Source: Takakia lepidozioides (lineage: Eukaryota > Streptophyta > Takakiopsida > Takakiales > Takakiaceae). From it: a DNA stretch of 60,000 nt. Both the position numbers and the translations under genes were made by a program. Below the pieces are notes generated by a model. It was not told where the DNA came from and ran no database searches. It saw only the letters and a program-made list of their open reading frames with translations. The stretch lies in contig CM060734.1 in the NCBI GenBank assembly GCA_030704615.1, forward strand, positions 21,764,001 through 21,824,000. Direction: 5' to 3'. This document shows positions 46,601 through 57,439 of the stretch, in pieces (positions within the stretch are counted from its first letter, which is position 1; each line of letters opens with the position of its first letter).

Positions 46601-47160
46601 TACTGGAAGAACGCGAGCGTTTGTTGAAGCTCGCAAAGTACAACATTGCCAAAGCCAGGAAACGGTATGAAAGGCAGGCGAATCGGAAGCGGAGGGAAGT
46701 GAAATTTGAGGCAGGCACAGAGGTCTGGTTGAACATCAAGAATTTCCGACTACCTCTGGAAGTCAGTCCGAAGTTCGTACCTCCGTATGCGGGACCCTTT
46801 CGCATTCGGAAGGTTATGAATGAGGATGTGTATGAATTGGAGCTGCCGGCAAACAGCAAGGTGCACCCAGTATTCCATGTCTCCCTTTTGAAGCCTTACT
46901 TCAAAGATGAAGCGCGTCCGAATCGGCACCAAGTGTTGCGTCCGCCACCTATGCTGTTGGATCATGAGAATGAACCTGAGTACGAGGTGGAGGCAATACT
47001 TAAGTCGAAGAGGTTCAGGAACCGAGAAACGGAGTATCTCGTCAAATGGAAGGGCTATCATCAGGTGGCGGCATCTTGGGTGCGTGCCTCAGAAATGGGA
47101 AACGCATCCGAGGCGGTCGCAGTTTTCGAAGGGCGACCTCAAAAGCGGAAGAAGAGTTGA
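43618..47160 (+). CDS. Ty3 chromovirus pol polyprotein with chromodomain
   Basis: One open frame of 1180 codons. In order: aspartic protease ([10 protein letters not shown], about residue 82); reverse transcriptase ([23 protein letters not shown], and the YIDD box at about residue 427); RNase H ([13 protein letters not shown]); integrase with the HHCC zinc domain (residues about 760-800, ending CTTCQQ) and the catalytic D-D-E core ([26 protein letters not shown]); and a C-terminal chromodomain ([12 protein letters not shown] ... YLVKWKGY). A chromodomain on integrase defines chromoviruses and usually directs insertion to marked heterochromatin. The first residues overlap the gag zinc knuckle in another frame, so the true pol start is set by gag-pol organisation, now lost. 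Confidence 0.95.
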   Translation: MFQLRGARHMAKKCTKPRQLNMTRATTELSEDTISRLVEAVVARTCKVGNYSCELYQETGALRKGSQLLFVDGIISGTNVSLLVDTGASHSFMTPAAARKLGLPTSDVGASIEVRSAKGEPQLATKLAFDVPLQLGSWEGRENFTICEIDGVDLILGMTFLSKSGAVIDGRKRVVTLPCGNGGEALRVSETPKSVGGRINLLSAREWAVEEAHEPQFLLYIREVKGEGDGEPSPDWIKGILEKYQDVMPEDLPSGLPPRRGVDHKIEVIPGSEPPAKAPYRLSHMELVELKTQLKDLMSKGYIRPSKSPYGAPVLFADKKDGTLRMCVDYRALNKVTIKNRYPLPRIDDLFDRLAGAKYFSRIDLRSGYHQIRVAEGDEEKTACKTRYGSYEFLVMPFGLTNAPATFSTLMNSLFQEWLDDFVIVYIDDILVYSKTKEEHPEHLKRVFQKLREGKLYAKASKCEFGVTKVEFLGHVITQDGIKMDDRKVRAILDWEPPTSVPGVRSFLGLASYYRKYVRNFAKIAGPLSDLLCKSKVWAWNTFCGQAFAELKQRMAEAPVLKIPEFDRPFEIHTDASDFAIGVGLMQDGRPVAYESKKLNEVEQRWPTHEKEMKAVVHCLELWRHYVGSNPVKVFTDNVTVKYFATQPKLSPKQLRWQDTLAVFDVDILYKPGRDNVVADALSRKQQLLLVYKGKTTLQRKIRKACRKDELAKSVMQDLRMGVKSQFHLQNGLLRYKQKRLYVPKGGIRDSLLRECHDSPLAGHDGAKRTAALLKKEYFWPKLREEAEEYVKTCTTCQQNRSEYKKQAGLLQPLPIPEGTWESVSMDFMTAMPLSKGFDAIMVVVDRFSKMGHFIPTKETATAQETGRLYFTHVLKHHGVPKDIVSDRDPKFTSKFWRALWKKMGTRLKMSTAFRPTTDGQTERVNSVVKQILRNYVSADQTDWVEHLDAAEFCYNNTEHSATGVSPFVLVYGKAPLVPISWAAQDVEEPAVAAVLEERERLLKLAKYNIAKARKRYERQANRKRREVKFEAGTEVWLNIKNFRLPLEVSPKFVPPYAGPFRIRKVMNEDVYELELPANSKVHPVFHVSLLKPYFKDEARPNRHQVLRPPPMLLDHENEPEYEVEAILKSKRFRNRETEYLVKWKGYHQVAASWVRASEMGNASEAVAVFEGRPQKRKKS

Positions 47161-48066
47161 TGGGGACATCAACCTTGGAGCGTGGGGGAGGAAATGCATG
47201 CTTAGCCCGGCTTAGCTAGCTTAGGAATCCGATTACAAAAACTTGTATTCTACAAAAATTTGTTATAAAGGAAATGGGTTCCAAATGTTGTGCGTCCTAT
47301 TTTGTTTGGAATGGTGATGCATGGTATGGTTGGCTAGTGTGTAGAATGCATGCTAGCTTATAAAAGTGGGAGAGGTAAATTGGGTTAATCGTGTGTTTGC
47401 GTAGTGCCGAAATCGGGTGACCCCCATCCAAGGGGCAAGGAAACTTGCGACTTCTTTGGGAGTTCACGTGCTAGTGCGCACCTGGCGCGTGCGCGTACTA
47501 TAACTGCGCTACCGAGGGGGGTTGCCTTGTAGTGCGGGCTAACGCGGAAGCTACGTGCTTCCGTTCATGTACTATAATTGTGTAGCCTCGGGACGAAGTC
47601 GTAGTGCGGCTTCGGCGTGTTCCCGTACCTCAGGCCAGCATTCCAAGGCGGACCCAATTGTAGTGATTGGGGCGCACGGTTGGTTCAAGGTTATCTTCCT
47701 AGTCAAAGAGGGTTCCAGGGAACCCTTGCTCAAGGTGATGCCAAAAGCGGCATCATGAGTGATCGCGAGCAATGTTGTTGCAGTACGGCGATTTGATCCT
47801 CGGGGAGGATCGTTCCTTGGCCTTGAAGTAGACCAAGAAGAGTGCACTGGGAGGAGCTGGAGAGGCTCCACCCTTGGCCGGGACTTGGAGGAAGTCGGCC
47901 GAATTAGCTAGTGGAGAGTAGAGTCAAGTGTGGGGTTTGGTTCTTTACCATGGGACGCCATGGTGCGGAAACAAACTCCTTGATGTGGGACGCCACAACT
48001 TGGATGTTCGTTTCTACAAAATGGACAAGTCGATGAGGACATCGACTCCCTATTGGTAGGGGTGTG
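47161..48066 (+). other. Ty3 3' noncoding region
   Basis: A purine-rich GCGTGGGGGAGGAAATG stretch follows pol, as in many plant chromoviruses, but the 3' LTR starts 900 bases later. GTAGTGCGG and TACTATAA words recur around 47400-47640. The stretch just before the LTR (GGTAGGGGTG) may be the polypurine tract. Confidence 0.55.
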
Positions 48067-48789
48067 TGTCGCGGCCCTTTGCCTTGAGGGCAGGGGGTCG
48101 GACACATGAGGAGCTGCCCCTGTGGTGGGGGCAGCGGCAGCGATAGGTATGGGGGGCTGAAGCACCCTTGAGTGCCCAAGGCACTCAAGGAGGCGGAGGC
48201 GCTCACTAGGTGGAGCCCCGCACACCGGGTTGCGGTGGGGGTGGCTCCACAAGGGGTGGTGGTAGCTTAGCGGGACTTAGTGGGGGTGGCATAGAACTCA
48301 CCATGGGGCGGAGACCTCGTGGTGGGAGTCGTGGGGAGTCTTGGGACTCATCACGGTCCATAAGGGCCGTGGTGAGTGGGCCAAAACTCACCGCGACTCA
48401 TCACCGGGAGTCGAGGGTTTTCGTGGTGGTTCGCCATAAAATGGCATGGCTGGTTGTGAAACCCCCGTGGACAGCTACAGAAGTATATATAGGGAGTAGT
48501 AACCCCGAGAACGGTGCAAGCCCGTTGGTGACCAAAAACTAGTGAGTAAGCGAGCGAGCCGGAAAGCGACCAAAGAGTGGGGAGCTGTTCCGGACTACCA
48601 TCTACCAAAGGGAATTCCACTAGTCCCAAATAGGTGGAGGGTTTAGTGGGAAACGAAGGGGGACCGTTATGTCCCGGTGAGCAGCCGAAGCTCCAAGTTG
48701 GCCCGGCGGCCAGGTTGGGAGTCAGGCGCGCGCATCAAAGCGAGTAACTATGACGTGAAGGGGAGCTTACCAAAGGGAGGTGCGCAACA
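48067..48789 (+). repeat. 3' LTR
   Basis: Begins TGTCGCGGCC and ends GCGCAACA, with GAGAG after it. Contains the transposon target site once, uninterrupted, near 48388-48398. Confidence 0.93.
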
Positions 48790-48794
48790 GAGAG

Positions 48795-49863
48795 TGGTCC
48801 CCCCCTTTATCACTTGGTGAGTGCAGATGGTACACAATGAGCAGTCGGCCCGTCCTTACTTGTTGACTGCAGATATCTGATAACGTAACTTAGTAACGTA
48901 AGGTGACTACAGCTGGTAGCTAACTTAGAAAGTGAGCCTCCTCGAGCTCTTTACATTTGGTGACTACAGATGGTCGAAAGTGAGTAGGCTCGGCACCCTG
49001 TTATACTTGCTGTGTGATTTCAAATGGTTGCCGGAAGGAATTCGAGTTGTGCAACCTTGCTCATTAAATGAAGCAGCCGTTGTGGTATTTTGAAACAAAA
49101 TGTGCCCCAAATCTGCCCTATGCCTGCTCTTTAGGTGATTAATTAAGTGCAAATCGTGATTACAGTAATATATTTGATTTGTTTAAAACCGTACAGTATA
49201 AATCCAATAAGGACATGGATGTGTACACGTTTAGTTGTAAAACCACCCTATCTGTAGGTAACTTTGGCCATTGGTAGACCTTAAATAAATCACTTGACTC
49301 TATCCATCCATTCAAGGACCTATGAAGTCACTTTTATACACAAAAATAGGGGTCCATTCAAGGTCACACTCATATTTGGGTGTTTCTACCTTAATTTTGT
49401 TTCCTGGTTGGTTTTTGGTGCATGTTGGGTGGGGTGGTGTTGTAGGCCACCCTATGTTGTAGTGGGCAAAGTCTTTATGACTGTGGTTCAATTCTTCCAT
49501 AGGGTACTTTATAGATTAGACTTCCTGTCAATTGTCTTTGTGTTGTGACTTCTAAGTTATGTGCTTCAATGGTGCTACCAATACTGCATCGCCAAATTAC
49601 ACCCACCAGCACTTCAACCATAGCCTAAATGAGTCAGTACTTGTGGATTTCCATTCACCAAATTACATCAACCATACTTCAACCTTAGCCTGAACGAGTC
49701 ACTACTTATGGATTTCCATTCGCCAGCTTGTGTCTACAAGCAAATGGATGGTGTCGCATAATCCAGCCACCAGACTCAAACTTGTAGCCACTCTTTTCGG
49801 AATCAGATTCTCTGCTATAGCCACACCAACTGAAGCTTCCCCTCCCAAGGTGTCACTCGTGCC
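48795..49863. repeat. Noncoding flank with decayed tandem repeats
   Basis: GGTGACTACAGATGGT-like units recur near 48830, 48865, 48903 and 48960. A 66-base unit (CAAATTAC ... GGATTTCCATTC) is present twice from 49592 and 49658. No gene. Confidence 0.55.
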
Positions 49864-50475
49864 AACGACGCAATGGCGTGAGCGTTGCGCGTGAGCGTAC
49901 GCTCACGCAGGAGTGACGTGGCGTGAGCGTGCACCCACGCTGACGTGGCATGAGCGTCATGTCAGCATGCTGATGTGGCGGCAAATGATGACATGGCACT
50001 GTCCGTCATCTGCCACGTCAGCATTAACATGCGCCGCCTATAACCGAGGATGGTCCTATGACTGTGGAATTAATGCAGGGAATCTTGCCTAAATAGAATC
50101 AAGACTACCATGAGGCCTACAATTGTAGCATCCAACATTGTGCAATTACAAATGCTTGTTTCACTTTTACAATTATGAGGACGAGAAAATATCCTCACAA
50201 AGTGTGCGCCATAGAGGCTGCCACGGGAAGACCTTCCTCCCTCCTCAAATAACAATGAGAGTTAGGATCATCTTCAAAAGATGATTGTAGTGCATAGCGA
50301 CAGCAAGACATGTAGACTTCGAACGGTGCAATGACAAATGTGCTTTTAAAAGTTGCCACTCAGAGCTCACTCAGTATAGTTGGAGGCCATATCATTGCAC
50401 CGCCGACGAATTGATGTGAATTACACATTTCAAATCATGGTCGTCCACATACCACATTGCATAGTTGATGCTACT
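49864..50475. mobile_element. Loose left end of the same transposon family
   Basis: About 610 bases align closely with 31038-31665, from ACGACGCAATGGCGTGAGCG through the subterminal region into the end of the transposase gene, then stop. It carries a perfect 20-base palindrome (GCGTGAGCGTACGCTCACGC, 49889-49908). Confidence 0.9.
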
Positions 50476-50503
50476 GTCAAGTTAAATAAACACGGTGTGA
50501 AAC

Positions 50504-50590
50504 TAACTAGAATAAAACTAGTTATTTGTATTTAACACTTGGATTTAGTTCAAGTGTTAAGTCAGGTGTCAAGTTTGAGCTTGACACCTG
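50504..50590. repeat. Three consecutive stem-loops
   Basis: Perfect arms of 7 bp (50504-50510/50518-50524), 10 bp (50532-50541/50551-50560) and 11 bp (50563-50573/50580-50590) with 6-9-base loops, spaced 2-7 bases apart. They begin 29 bases after the transposon fragment ends. Confidence 0.8.
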
Positions 50591-52660
50591 AACCATCTTA
50601 TCTTCACGAGAGCGTCAGTCGCGCAGCTCATCTCTCTCGAGTTGAGCCTGCGCGACCGAGCTCCTTCATGCGGGAGAAGTAGTTTGCTGCCAGATGATGG
50701 GCAGGAATTACGTTGATGACTTCGCAGTGTGATATCCTACGCAATTAACGGACTGAGGGCCGAGCAAAGCAATCTGTTTATGACGATCAGAGATAACAAC
50801 GGAGCATGATGTCATCCCTCTGTCGTTCGGAGAGAAGGAAGAGGCAGCCTTTTTCACAAGATTCTTGGAGTTTGTGGGGCTCCCTTCTCAAGTAATCAAA
50901 ACCAGCAATGTGTTTCCTGCTAAAGTCTTTGATTGCAGTTCAGACTGGTAATTAATCAAGATAGAGCGAATGCGCGGCAGCTTCAATCAGTCACGGCGTT
51001 TCTTGTATGAGGTTTATTTGCCACCAAGGCGGTCGGTGTGGATATGGAGGTTTGGCTATGATCGGTCTGGATCCGGCTTTTCTCTTCACGGGTGTGCGAT
51101 TTGACAGAAAGCGATTTGCAGCAGATGTTTATCGGTTTCAGAGAAAGGATGAACATATTATACAAGTCTGCTGCAATGAAAGAGTGTCTGAAACCTGCGA
51201 AAGATCAATGCAATTAATTTGACCATCTCGGAGGTTATTGGTGTCAACCACAGGAAGGCGAACTAAAGGCACTTCAAGGACGAGAATGGTGCTGAAAATG
51301 CATTCAACCTTTTCAAGGCTCCTGGAGTTCGAGAGAGGATGTGGAGTCACATGTAGTAGACACCTCCTGCGAATCAGAAATTGATGCAGTTGTAACAGCC
51401 CGCATCCACTCAACCATGACCCGGGCCCTCTTTCGTGCCATATTGCCAGAGTCTGGTGAAGATCCGGCACAGACCACAATGCATGATTCTGACCGTACCT
51501 TCATTACGGGAAGCATTACTGACAGGTAGACGATGATGTTTGTTGGCAACGAGGAAGGGAAACTTCTTGCACTGCGCCAGATCTTCAACCAGGTCTATGT
51601 GCTAAGCTCTTGTATCCCATGGTTGGGTGATCTGCACAAGTCAGAGCCATTGCAAGTGAGTCCGGAAGATAGGGCTCCCAATGCTCCAGATGTAGACCTC
51701 TTTCCTTGCGGTGCAGACCAGTTTGCTGCAACTCCGCTATAGTGTGAAGGATGGTAGAGAGGTTGCCATCTGCGAATCGTTGCGTGCGAAATACTGATGT
51801 GAGGATGAGAGGCGGACTGAAGAGATAAGTAGGAAATCGCAGCTTCACTGCTTCCCTGGAGGTGCTTGCTCTAAGCCGAGTGTTGTGGTGTACTAGACTT
51901 CCAGGCATTCACTGGACATCCTGTGTGAGTGGAACCAGCTTGAACCTCGTGAGCCTGAAGGGGAGCGAGGGTGATTTCTGGTTTTGAGTGTTGTGTACGA
52001 CAAAGAGTAGGTAGCCGTGAGGACTGAGCAGAACCAGGAGCTGGTAGGAGCTGACGGGCATCTCTGCTGCATGGCTTGGAGATTGACGAGCATGCAAGCT
52101 GCTCATGTGCAACCCTTTGATCAGGTCTTTGATCGGCCGAATCGGCCAACACCCCGCACCACCTCCTTGTTCCTGCTTGCTCGCGTAGGCTTGGCCATCG
52201 CTGCCATCGTCTGCGTCCGTCTTGCCTCTCTCCCCTGAGCATACTGAGTGCGTGATTAATGTGAGGCCATTTCTTTCAGGACCAATTGGCCTTGCGGTTT
52301 ATGAGTCCAAGGAATTCTTAGGGAACCAGGGAACAGGGAACCAAGACAAGTATTGAAAAAAAAAAAAAAAAAAAAGTTTTCCTTGTATTTGTTTTGTCTT
52401 ATTAAAAAATAATTTAAAAAAAAAGGTGTTATGTTTAAGAGCCTGGTTGGTCATATCTTTGTTTTATGAGCTCCGTTTGACTCAATTTTTGAGGGGATAG
52501 CTGCAGAAAGGGGAAATCTACCTATCTAGATCTACCTATCTGGTTTTTGTTTTTGGGACTCTGCTAAAAATCTATGGAATTTTTAGAATGTGAGTGTGCC
52601 GTGAAAGATCCACAATTCTATTTCTAGAACCTGTTCTGGTCTATATGAGAGGCAAATCTG
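50591..52660. other. No supported gene; poly-A run
   Basis: Short frames on both strands lack a recognisable domain. A run of about 21 A lies near 52355-52375, followed by T/A-rich sequence; it could be the tail of an old non-LTR insertion, but no coding remnant is visible. Confidence 0.4.
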
Positions 52661-53426
52661 TGGATGTCCTCCTTGTATGGCTGGGGAAAATGAGGACGTA
52701 ATTGAAAGGCAGGTCTCTTCTCTTAGCCTGTGCACACAAGGGGACAAGATTTATGTTTCCCAAGGAACTCAGACTGATTTGAGTGGAGAATAGTTGGACG
52801 AGTTGATTGCATACTGGGAGTCAGGCATTAGCAGTAGACAACACTCTGCTGTAGTTGGCGTTGAGGGCCTCAATATCGCTTTGGACAGTCAGAACTCTGT
52901 TGGAGCCAGCAGTTCTGCAGCTGTAAGTGAAATACCAAAGTGGGTGAAAGCTAGGCTTGGAACACAGCCAAAAACAGCCCCGGGGACCAAGGTGTTCAGC
53001 CACAAGGCTGTGGTGTACTGGAGCAGAGGAGCAGGAGCTACACAAGTTTGTGCAATCAGACATGGTTGCAGCCGGACACGCTCTGCACTAGGCAACCACG
53101 AGCGGGGGTTCATTGGCAATGACAAGTTTGTTTTGCTTGAAGGAGATGCAGTCATTCGCAATGAGGACACCCGCAACCGTCTCAAAGCTTTCAAGTTGAG
53201 AGACTGTCACACCCTACCTTTATTTTCTTTAGTGTTCAGTGAGCGGGAGATAGGGGAGTACTGCTTTGTCTCTACCTGGCAGAAAGAGGAGGAGGGTTGG
53301 TTAGAGCGAGCTACTGTAGCTTGGGACAAGGTTAGTGGCAGGTTTCTGGACATAGATATACCTCCTACACCTTACTATCATGCAGAGCGAGGCACTTTGA
53401 GAGAAGTCTGGCAGTTAATAGCATAG
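52661..53426 (+). pseudogene. Unrecognised ORF with an in-frame stop
   Basis: A frame of about 255 codons runs from about 52690 to TAG at 53424 with one internal TAG at 52791-52793. It encodes TQTDLSGE before the stop and LDELIAYWESGI after it, then KWVKARLGTQPKTAPG and a C-terminal PTPYYHAERGTLREVWQLI. No start codon is evident after the stop, so it is an old gene or element end. It lies about 0.2 kb before the retrotransposon leader and in no case matches gag or pol. Confidence 0.4.
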
Positions 53427-53948
53427 ATCAGGATTAGATCTTGCTTGGTCGGGCTTCTATTCTTCCCCTCCCTCTTTTCTTACTATTTTCATTACTTTGT
53501 ACTTGTAGTTGCCAAAGCCTCTCTTGGTGGAGGCCAGTCAGTCCGGGGTTTTGGGCTGGGATATTCTGCAAGATCAGCATTGCAGATGGATTTTGGTGTG
53601 GGGGAGTTGATGTTTTGATTTCTTGTGTTTGGATCCCCCCCAACACCTACATGCTTGACTGTGCGCCATGTTGGTTTTGTGTGGGCGCTTGCTTTCATAG
53701 GGATTAGGCCGGATTTGATCACCGGTCAATCCTAGAGTATGCTGTCGGTGGTGAGGCTGGAGTGATGACTAGCAAGACCACCAGTGTTTCTTCTATGGTG
53801 AGACTGGGTTGATGACCAGCCAACCATAGGAGTTCTTGCGGTGGATGCAGGTGCAGGTGCCCTGAGCCACTGGGATATGACCCTTAAACTGCAACAGGTG
53901 CCTACCCGTGTCACTATTAGAATTAGTACTAGAGCCTTATAGTGTCAC

Positions 53949-55350
53949 GTGGGGGAGGTGCACATTGTGAGTGTCATCACGGAGTTACCCAAGGGTTCTG
54001 AGGGGAGTACGGCTACAGGCAGTAGCAGTGAGAGTGGGTTCACCAGACGAGGTGTTCGTTTCAGACCACCTTCACCTCCACCCTCAACTAGTGCAGAGTC
54101 AGACACAGACTCAGAGGCTTCATCAACAGGTGTGCAGTTTCATTCGCCATTGTTGTGGGACGACATGGAGGAGATGTATGGAGCTACCAAGGGGCCTCGT
54201 AGGTACTCTGGAGCTGTGGGCACAATCGAGTTGGATGACTTTATCCAGGAGTTCGACAGCTGGTGTGATTTGCAGCAGATGCGCAATCCACAGCTATTCA
54301 CCCCATTCATGGCGTGGAAGGGACTGTTCCAGCATTTGGAAGGCCTATGGACGATTACCACGAGTTCAGGCGAGGACATGAAACAGAGATTGAGGAGTGG
54401 AGGATATATTGGTCTCCATTACTCGAGGCACGACGCGACCAGTAGCTGCATCGGTACCAATATCTCCCACTGCCAGCACTAGTAGCGGAACAAGTAGTGC
54501 CGGTACTTCTGCAGGTGGTACCAGTTCAAAAGGTGCTACTACTCCTCCTGCCACGACTACAACACATGTGCCTAGATTCAACCCGGTAGTGGAGTTCTTC
54601 CAGGAGTTGCGGAGGAACTACCAAGGTATATGGACAGAGAAGCTGCGAAGTTTGCAAGACTTCCAGCGCAAACCCAATGAGAGTCTGCGAGAGGCGTACA
54701 CTCGTATGAGGCGCTTGATAAGTGTGACCCAAGGGGTTACTGAAGCTCAGGCAATCCAATTCTGGTATGGAATTTTGGACAAGGAGCTCAGGAGAAGGGT
54801 GCGGGATGCAACCCTGTTACAAGCAGCCCAACCCACATTAGCAGATGTGTTTCTGCTGGTTGAGCGGATTGAGCTCAACATGGTGGAGGAGCGAGTTGTT
54901 ACCATTGGATTTGGCAAAGACATGCCTGCATAAGGCGCAGCTGCCAGCCCACAGGCACAAGAGACTGCCCAACAGCGTGGTAAGGGGGGCAAGGTTTCCC
55001 AACCCAAATTTCATGGAGCTTACAGGGGACCTCGGGTGCAGAGGCCAGTAGCATCTTTTGCAAGCCAACAGCAACCAGGGGTGATATGTTGGACATGTGG
55101 AGGACCCCATGTCAAGAGAGATTGCCCAGAGAGTGGCAAAAGGCCGACACAAGCACAGCCTGCACAGTTGCAGTATGGGCATTGTGGCAAGTATGGGCAT
55201 GGAGATGCCCAGTGTTATGACTTGCATCCTGAGTTGCGCCCAGGCCAGTTCCAAGGGAACAATGGTGGCCGGGGGCGAGGTAGACCAGCCCAGAGAGGAC
55301 GAGGTGGCCGGGCACGAGGTGCAAACCAAGGGCAAGCTCAACATGGCTAA
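53949..55350 (+). pseudogene. Retrotransposon gag with CCHC zinc knuckle
   Basis: The start region is Ser/Pro-rich, then MEEMYGATKGPRRYSG and ELDDFIQEFDSWCDLQQMR. A single-base loss near 54345 shifts the frame relative to the minus copy. The capsid-like part continues FNPVVEFFQELRRNYQG and FWYGILDKELRRRVRDATL. After an in-frame TAA at 54931 the same frame gives the zinc knuckle C-x2-C-x4-H-x4-C (CWTCGGPHVKRDC), a second Cys/His cluster, and an Arg/Gly-rich nucleic-acid-binding tail. Confidence 0.85.
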
Positions 55351-55380
55351 GGACACGGAGGTCAGGGTGTTGACCAAGGC

Positions 55381-56739
55381 ATGGCCAACCGGCTTCAACA
55401 GCTAGAGCATAGGCTCGCTGCCATGGCTACAACTCAGGTGGTACCGGCTCCCAGGCGGGATGGTCCACCTCCTGCTCCTGAGGGAGGAGATATGGGAGGC
55501 ATGGGATTCATGTGCGGAGCAGCACTACCACTAGAGCAGGTGGTGTCTGCTGCAGCCGTGACTCGAGGAGCAGCACGAGTTCCTGAACCACGAGGTGCAT
55601 AGGTGGAATTGGATCCACAGCGTGGGGAGGCAAGCCGTCAGGCGAGGCTTCCTCAGTCATTCACATTGGCGGAGATAGTGTCGACGCCATCCATGGCACC
55701 TAGTTCTCGCCCGACTGTTACCGAAGCGGAGGTTACTATGTCATTGGGGAGAGCTACACGTGCAGCACTGACACCTGCTACCAAGGCTAGTGCAGCCGGT
55801 GTGTTGTTGGGGGCAGCCACCTCTGTGTGTCAAGCCCCACTGTTCTCGGCAACCATGATTGCGACGCCGGGGATAAGACCGGCTGCAATGTTCAGACTAG
55901 CAGCAACACTCTGTGAGAGTGGGGAGGTCACTTCATCTTCTGCGGAGTTAGTGGAAGGTGTAGTGGCAGAGGGATCCTCGGATTTGAGGGTCAAGACTGC
56001 CACGGCTGCGCCATGGCAAGCTACAGCTGCCAGGTTGACGGAGCTGCCAGCTAGGCCAGCCTTTGAGCGTGCCATGGTGACACCTGGAGTTGTCTTGTTA
56101 GACAACCAGGATGACATTTTCACTTTGAGTGGACCGGCAGGCAAGAAGTACCGGCCACTGCGGGTCTTGTTGGACTCGGGAGCTCAGCCACTGATGTTGG
56201 GCAGGGCTGCTATCGCAGGTTTGGGCCTCATAGAGGCGGATATGGAGCCTTGTCCTTTCCAGATACAGACATCTCTGGGAGGATCAGAGCAGGCTCGGGG
56301 CATGACACGGCGTGAGTTGGCCATTAGACTGCAGCCGGATCATCCTATAGATGGCTCACTGATGCGAGCCAAAGCCATTGTGACAGACGCAGTCTCTTAC
56401 GATGTCATCGTTGGTGGGGCAGTGTTATATCCCATGGGCTTCACCCTGGACTTTTGGGAGGAGTCAGCATCCTATAGGCCTGGATGGCAATCAGGGGATG
56501 GTCGTCGTGCACAGCTCCCTGTGACATTCATTGGGGGTATTGCGGCTGCCCAGCGGGGCAAGATGCCAACACTAGCCGTCTTTACAGCTGCAGTTAGTTG
56601 GCCTGGAGAGTTGCTGGAAGGCAATGCCCATGCAGAGGATGTGCCACCTTCAGCAGAGCAGGATGACATGCATGGTACGGCGGAGTTGCCTGCCATGGTT
56701 GCTCACACTCCATTGTGGGGTACGAGCAAGGATTTGTAG
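55381..56739 (+). pseudogene. Retrotransposon protease region
   Basis: Ala/Thr-rich linker, then an aspartic-protease-like segment YRPLRVLLDSGAQPLMLGRA at about 56145-56205. DSGA replaces the usual DTGA, a change seen in other retropepsins. It is interrupted by TAG at about 55600 and ends at TAG 56737. Same frame as gag's C-terminal part and the methyltransferase, so it was one polyprotein. Confidence 0.65.
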
Positions 56740-57432
56740 CAGGCTGCTGATGGACGGGTGCAACAAGCCTGGGTAGAGGCCTTCATACCGTCAGGAAAAG
56801 AGGAGAGTGCGGTGATTGCACCAGGACCACCTCAGTTGTCGCCATTGGATACCACACCTCTTGTGTGGCAGTGCCCGGATGAAGGCATATGCCTTCTGGA
56901 CTTGTTTGGCGGGATCAGCACTGGATTGGCTGTAGTGCTGCAGGCAGGTGTACGAGTTCAACGTTACCTATATGTGGAGAGGGATGAGACTACACGACGT
57001 GTCTCACTACGCCATGTTGCTCAGTTGGTACAGCAGTACCCTGATTTGTTGCCAGTGTCTGCAGTTCGTGGATACCAACAAGCCTTGCCAGCAGACATTT
57101 TGTTGCTGGGGGCGCAGGATTTGGAGCAGGTTGGCTCCATTGATCTGGTAGTGGCAGGTTGGCCCTGCCAAGGGCATTCATCAGCCGGGCATGGCAATGG
57201 ATTGCGAGACTCGAGGACGGGTCTGTTTTGGGAGATGATGCGGGTTTTGCGCCACTTGCAGCTTCATCAAGCTGTATCTCCAACATACATCTTAGAGAAT
57301 GTGCCACTGATGGGTGATTCTCGGGCCAGGGTGATGGCCAGTGTGCATCAAGTCCGGTCGTGGCTTGGGTCAGCAGTGTTGCTGGATGCAGCTGCAGTGG
57401 GGTCACGGGCTCATCCTCAACGGCTATGGTGA
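56740..57432 (+). pseudogene. DNMT3-like cytosine-5 DNA methyltransferase domain, C-terminally truncated
   Basis: Transfers a methyl group from SAM to C5 of cytosine. Motifs in order: motif I CLLDLFGGISTGLAVVL with YVERDE; catalytic motif IV LVVAGWPCQGHS (the PCQ cysteine is present); motif VI YILENVPLMGDS; then VLLDAAAVGSRAHPQRLW, which corresponds to the region before motif VIII. The spacing and the GISTGL/YVERD pattern are closest to DNMT3/DRM-type enzymes among those I know. The frame ends at TGA 57430-57432, so the target-recognition region and motifs IX-X are missing. The stop coincides with the edge of the next transposon. It is fused in frame with the protease of a retrotransposon, so it belongs to the element and is not a host gene. 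Confidence 0.82.
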
Positions 57433-57439
57433 ACGGGGG

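Larger units (their letters stand above)
30702..48789 (+). mobile_element. Complete Ty3 chromovirus, interrupted by a nested DNA transposon
   Basis: The LTR begins TGTCGCGGCC and ends in ACA. The 5' LTR is split: 30702-31037 and 42305-42572, with the 11.27-kb transposon between. The 3' LTR is 48067-48789. The primer-binding site, gag, pol and chromodomain lie between 42573 and 47160. The 5-bp duplication GAGAG on both sides shows the element inserted as one unit before the transposon landed in it. The two LTRs differ by several indels (the 3' copy is about 120 bases longer), so it is not a very recent insertion. Confidence 0.93.

Noticed and set aside
43819-46859. Numerous minus-strand frames of 60-130 codons
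   Set aside because: Shadows of the intact plus-strand pol frame.
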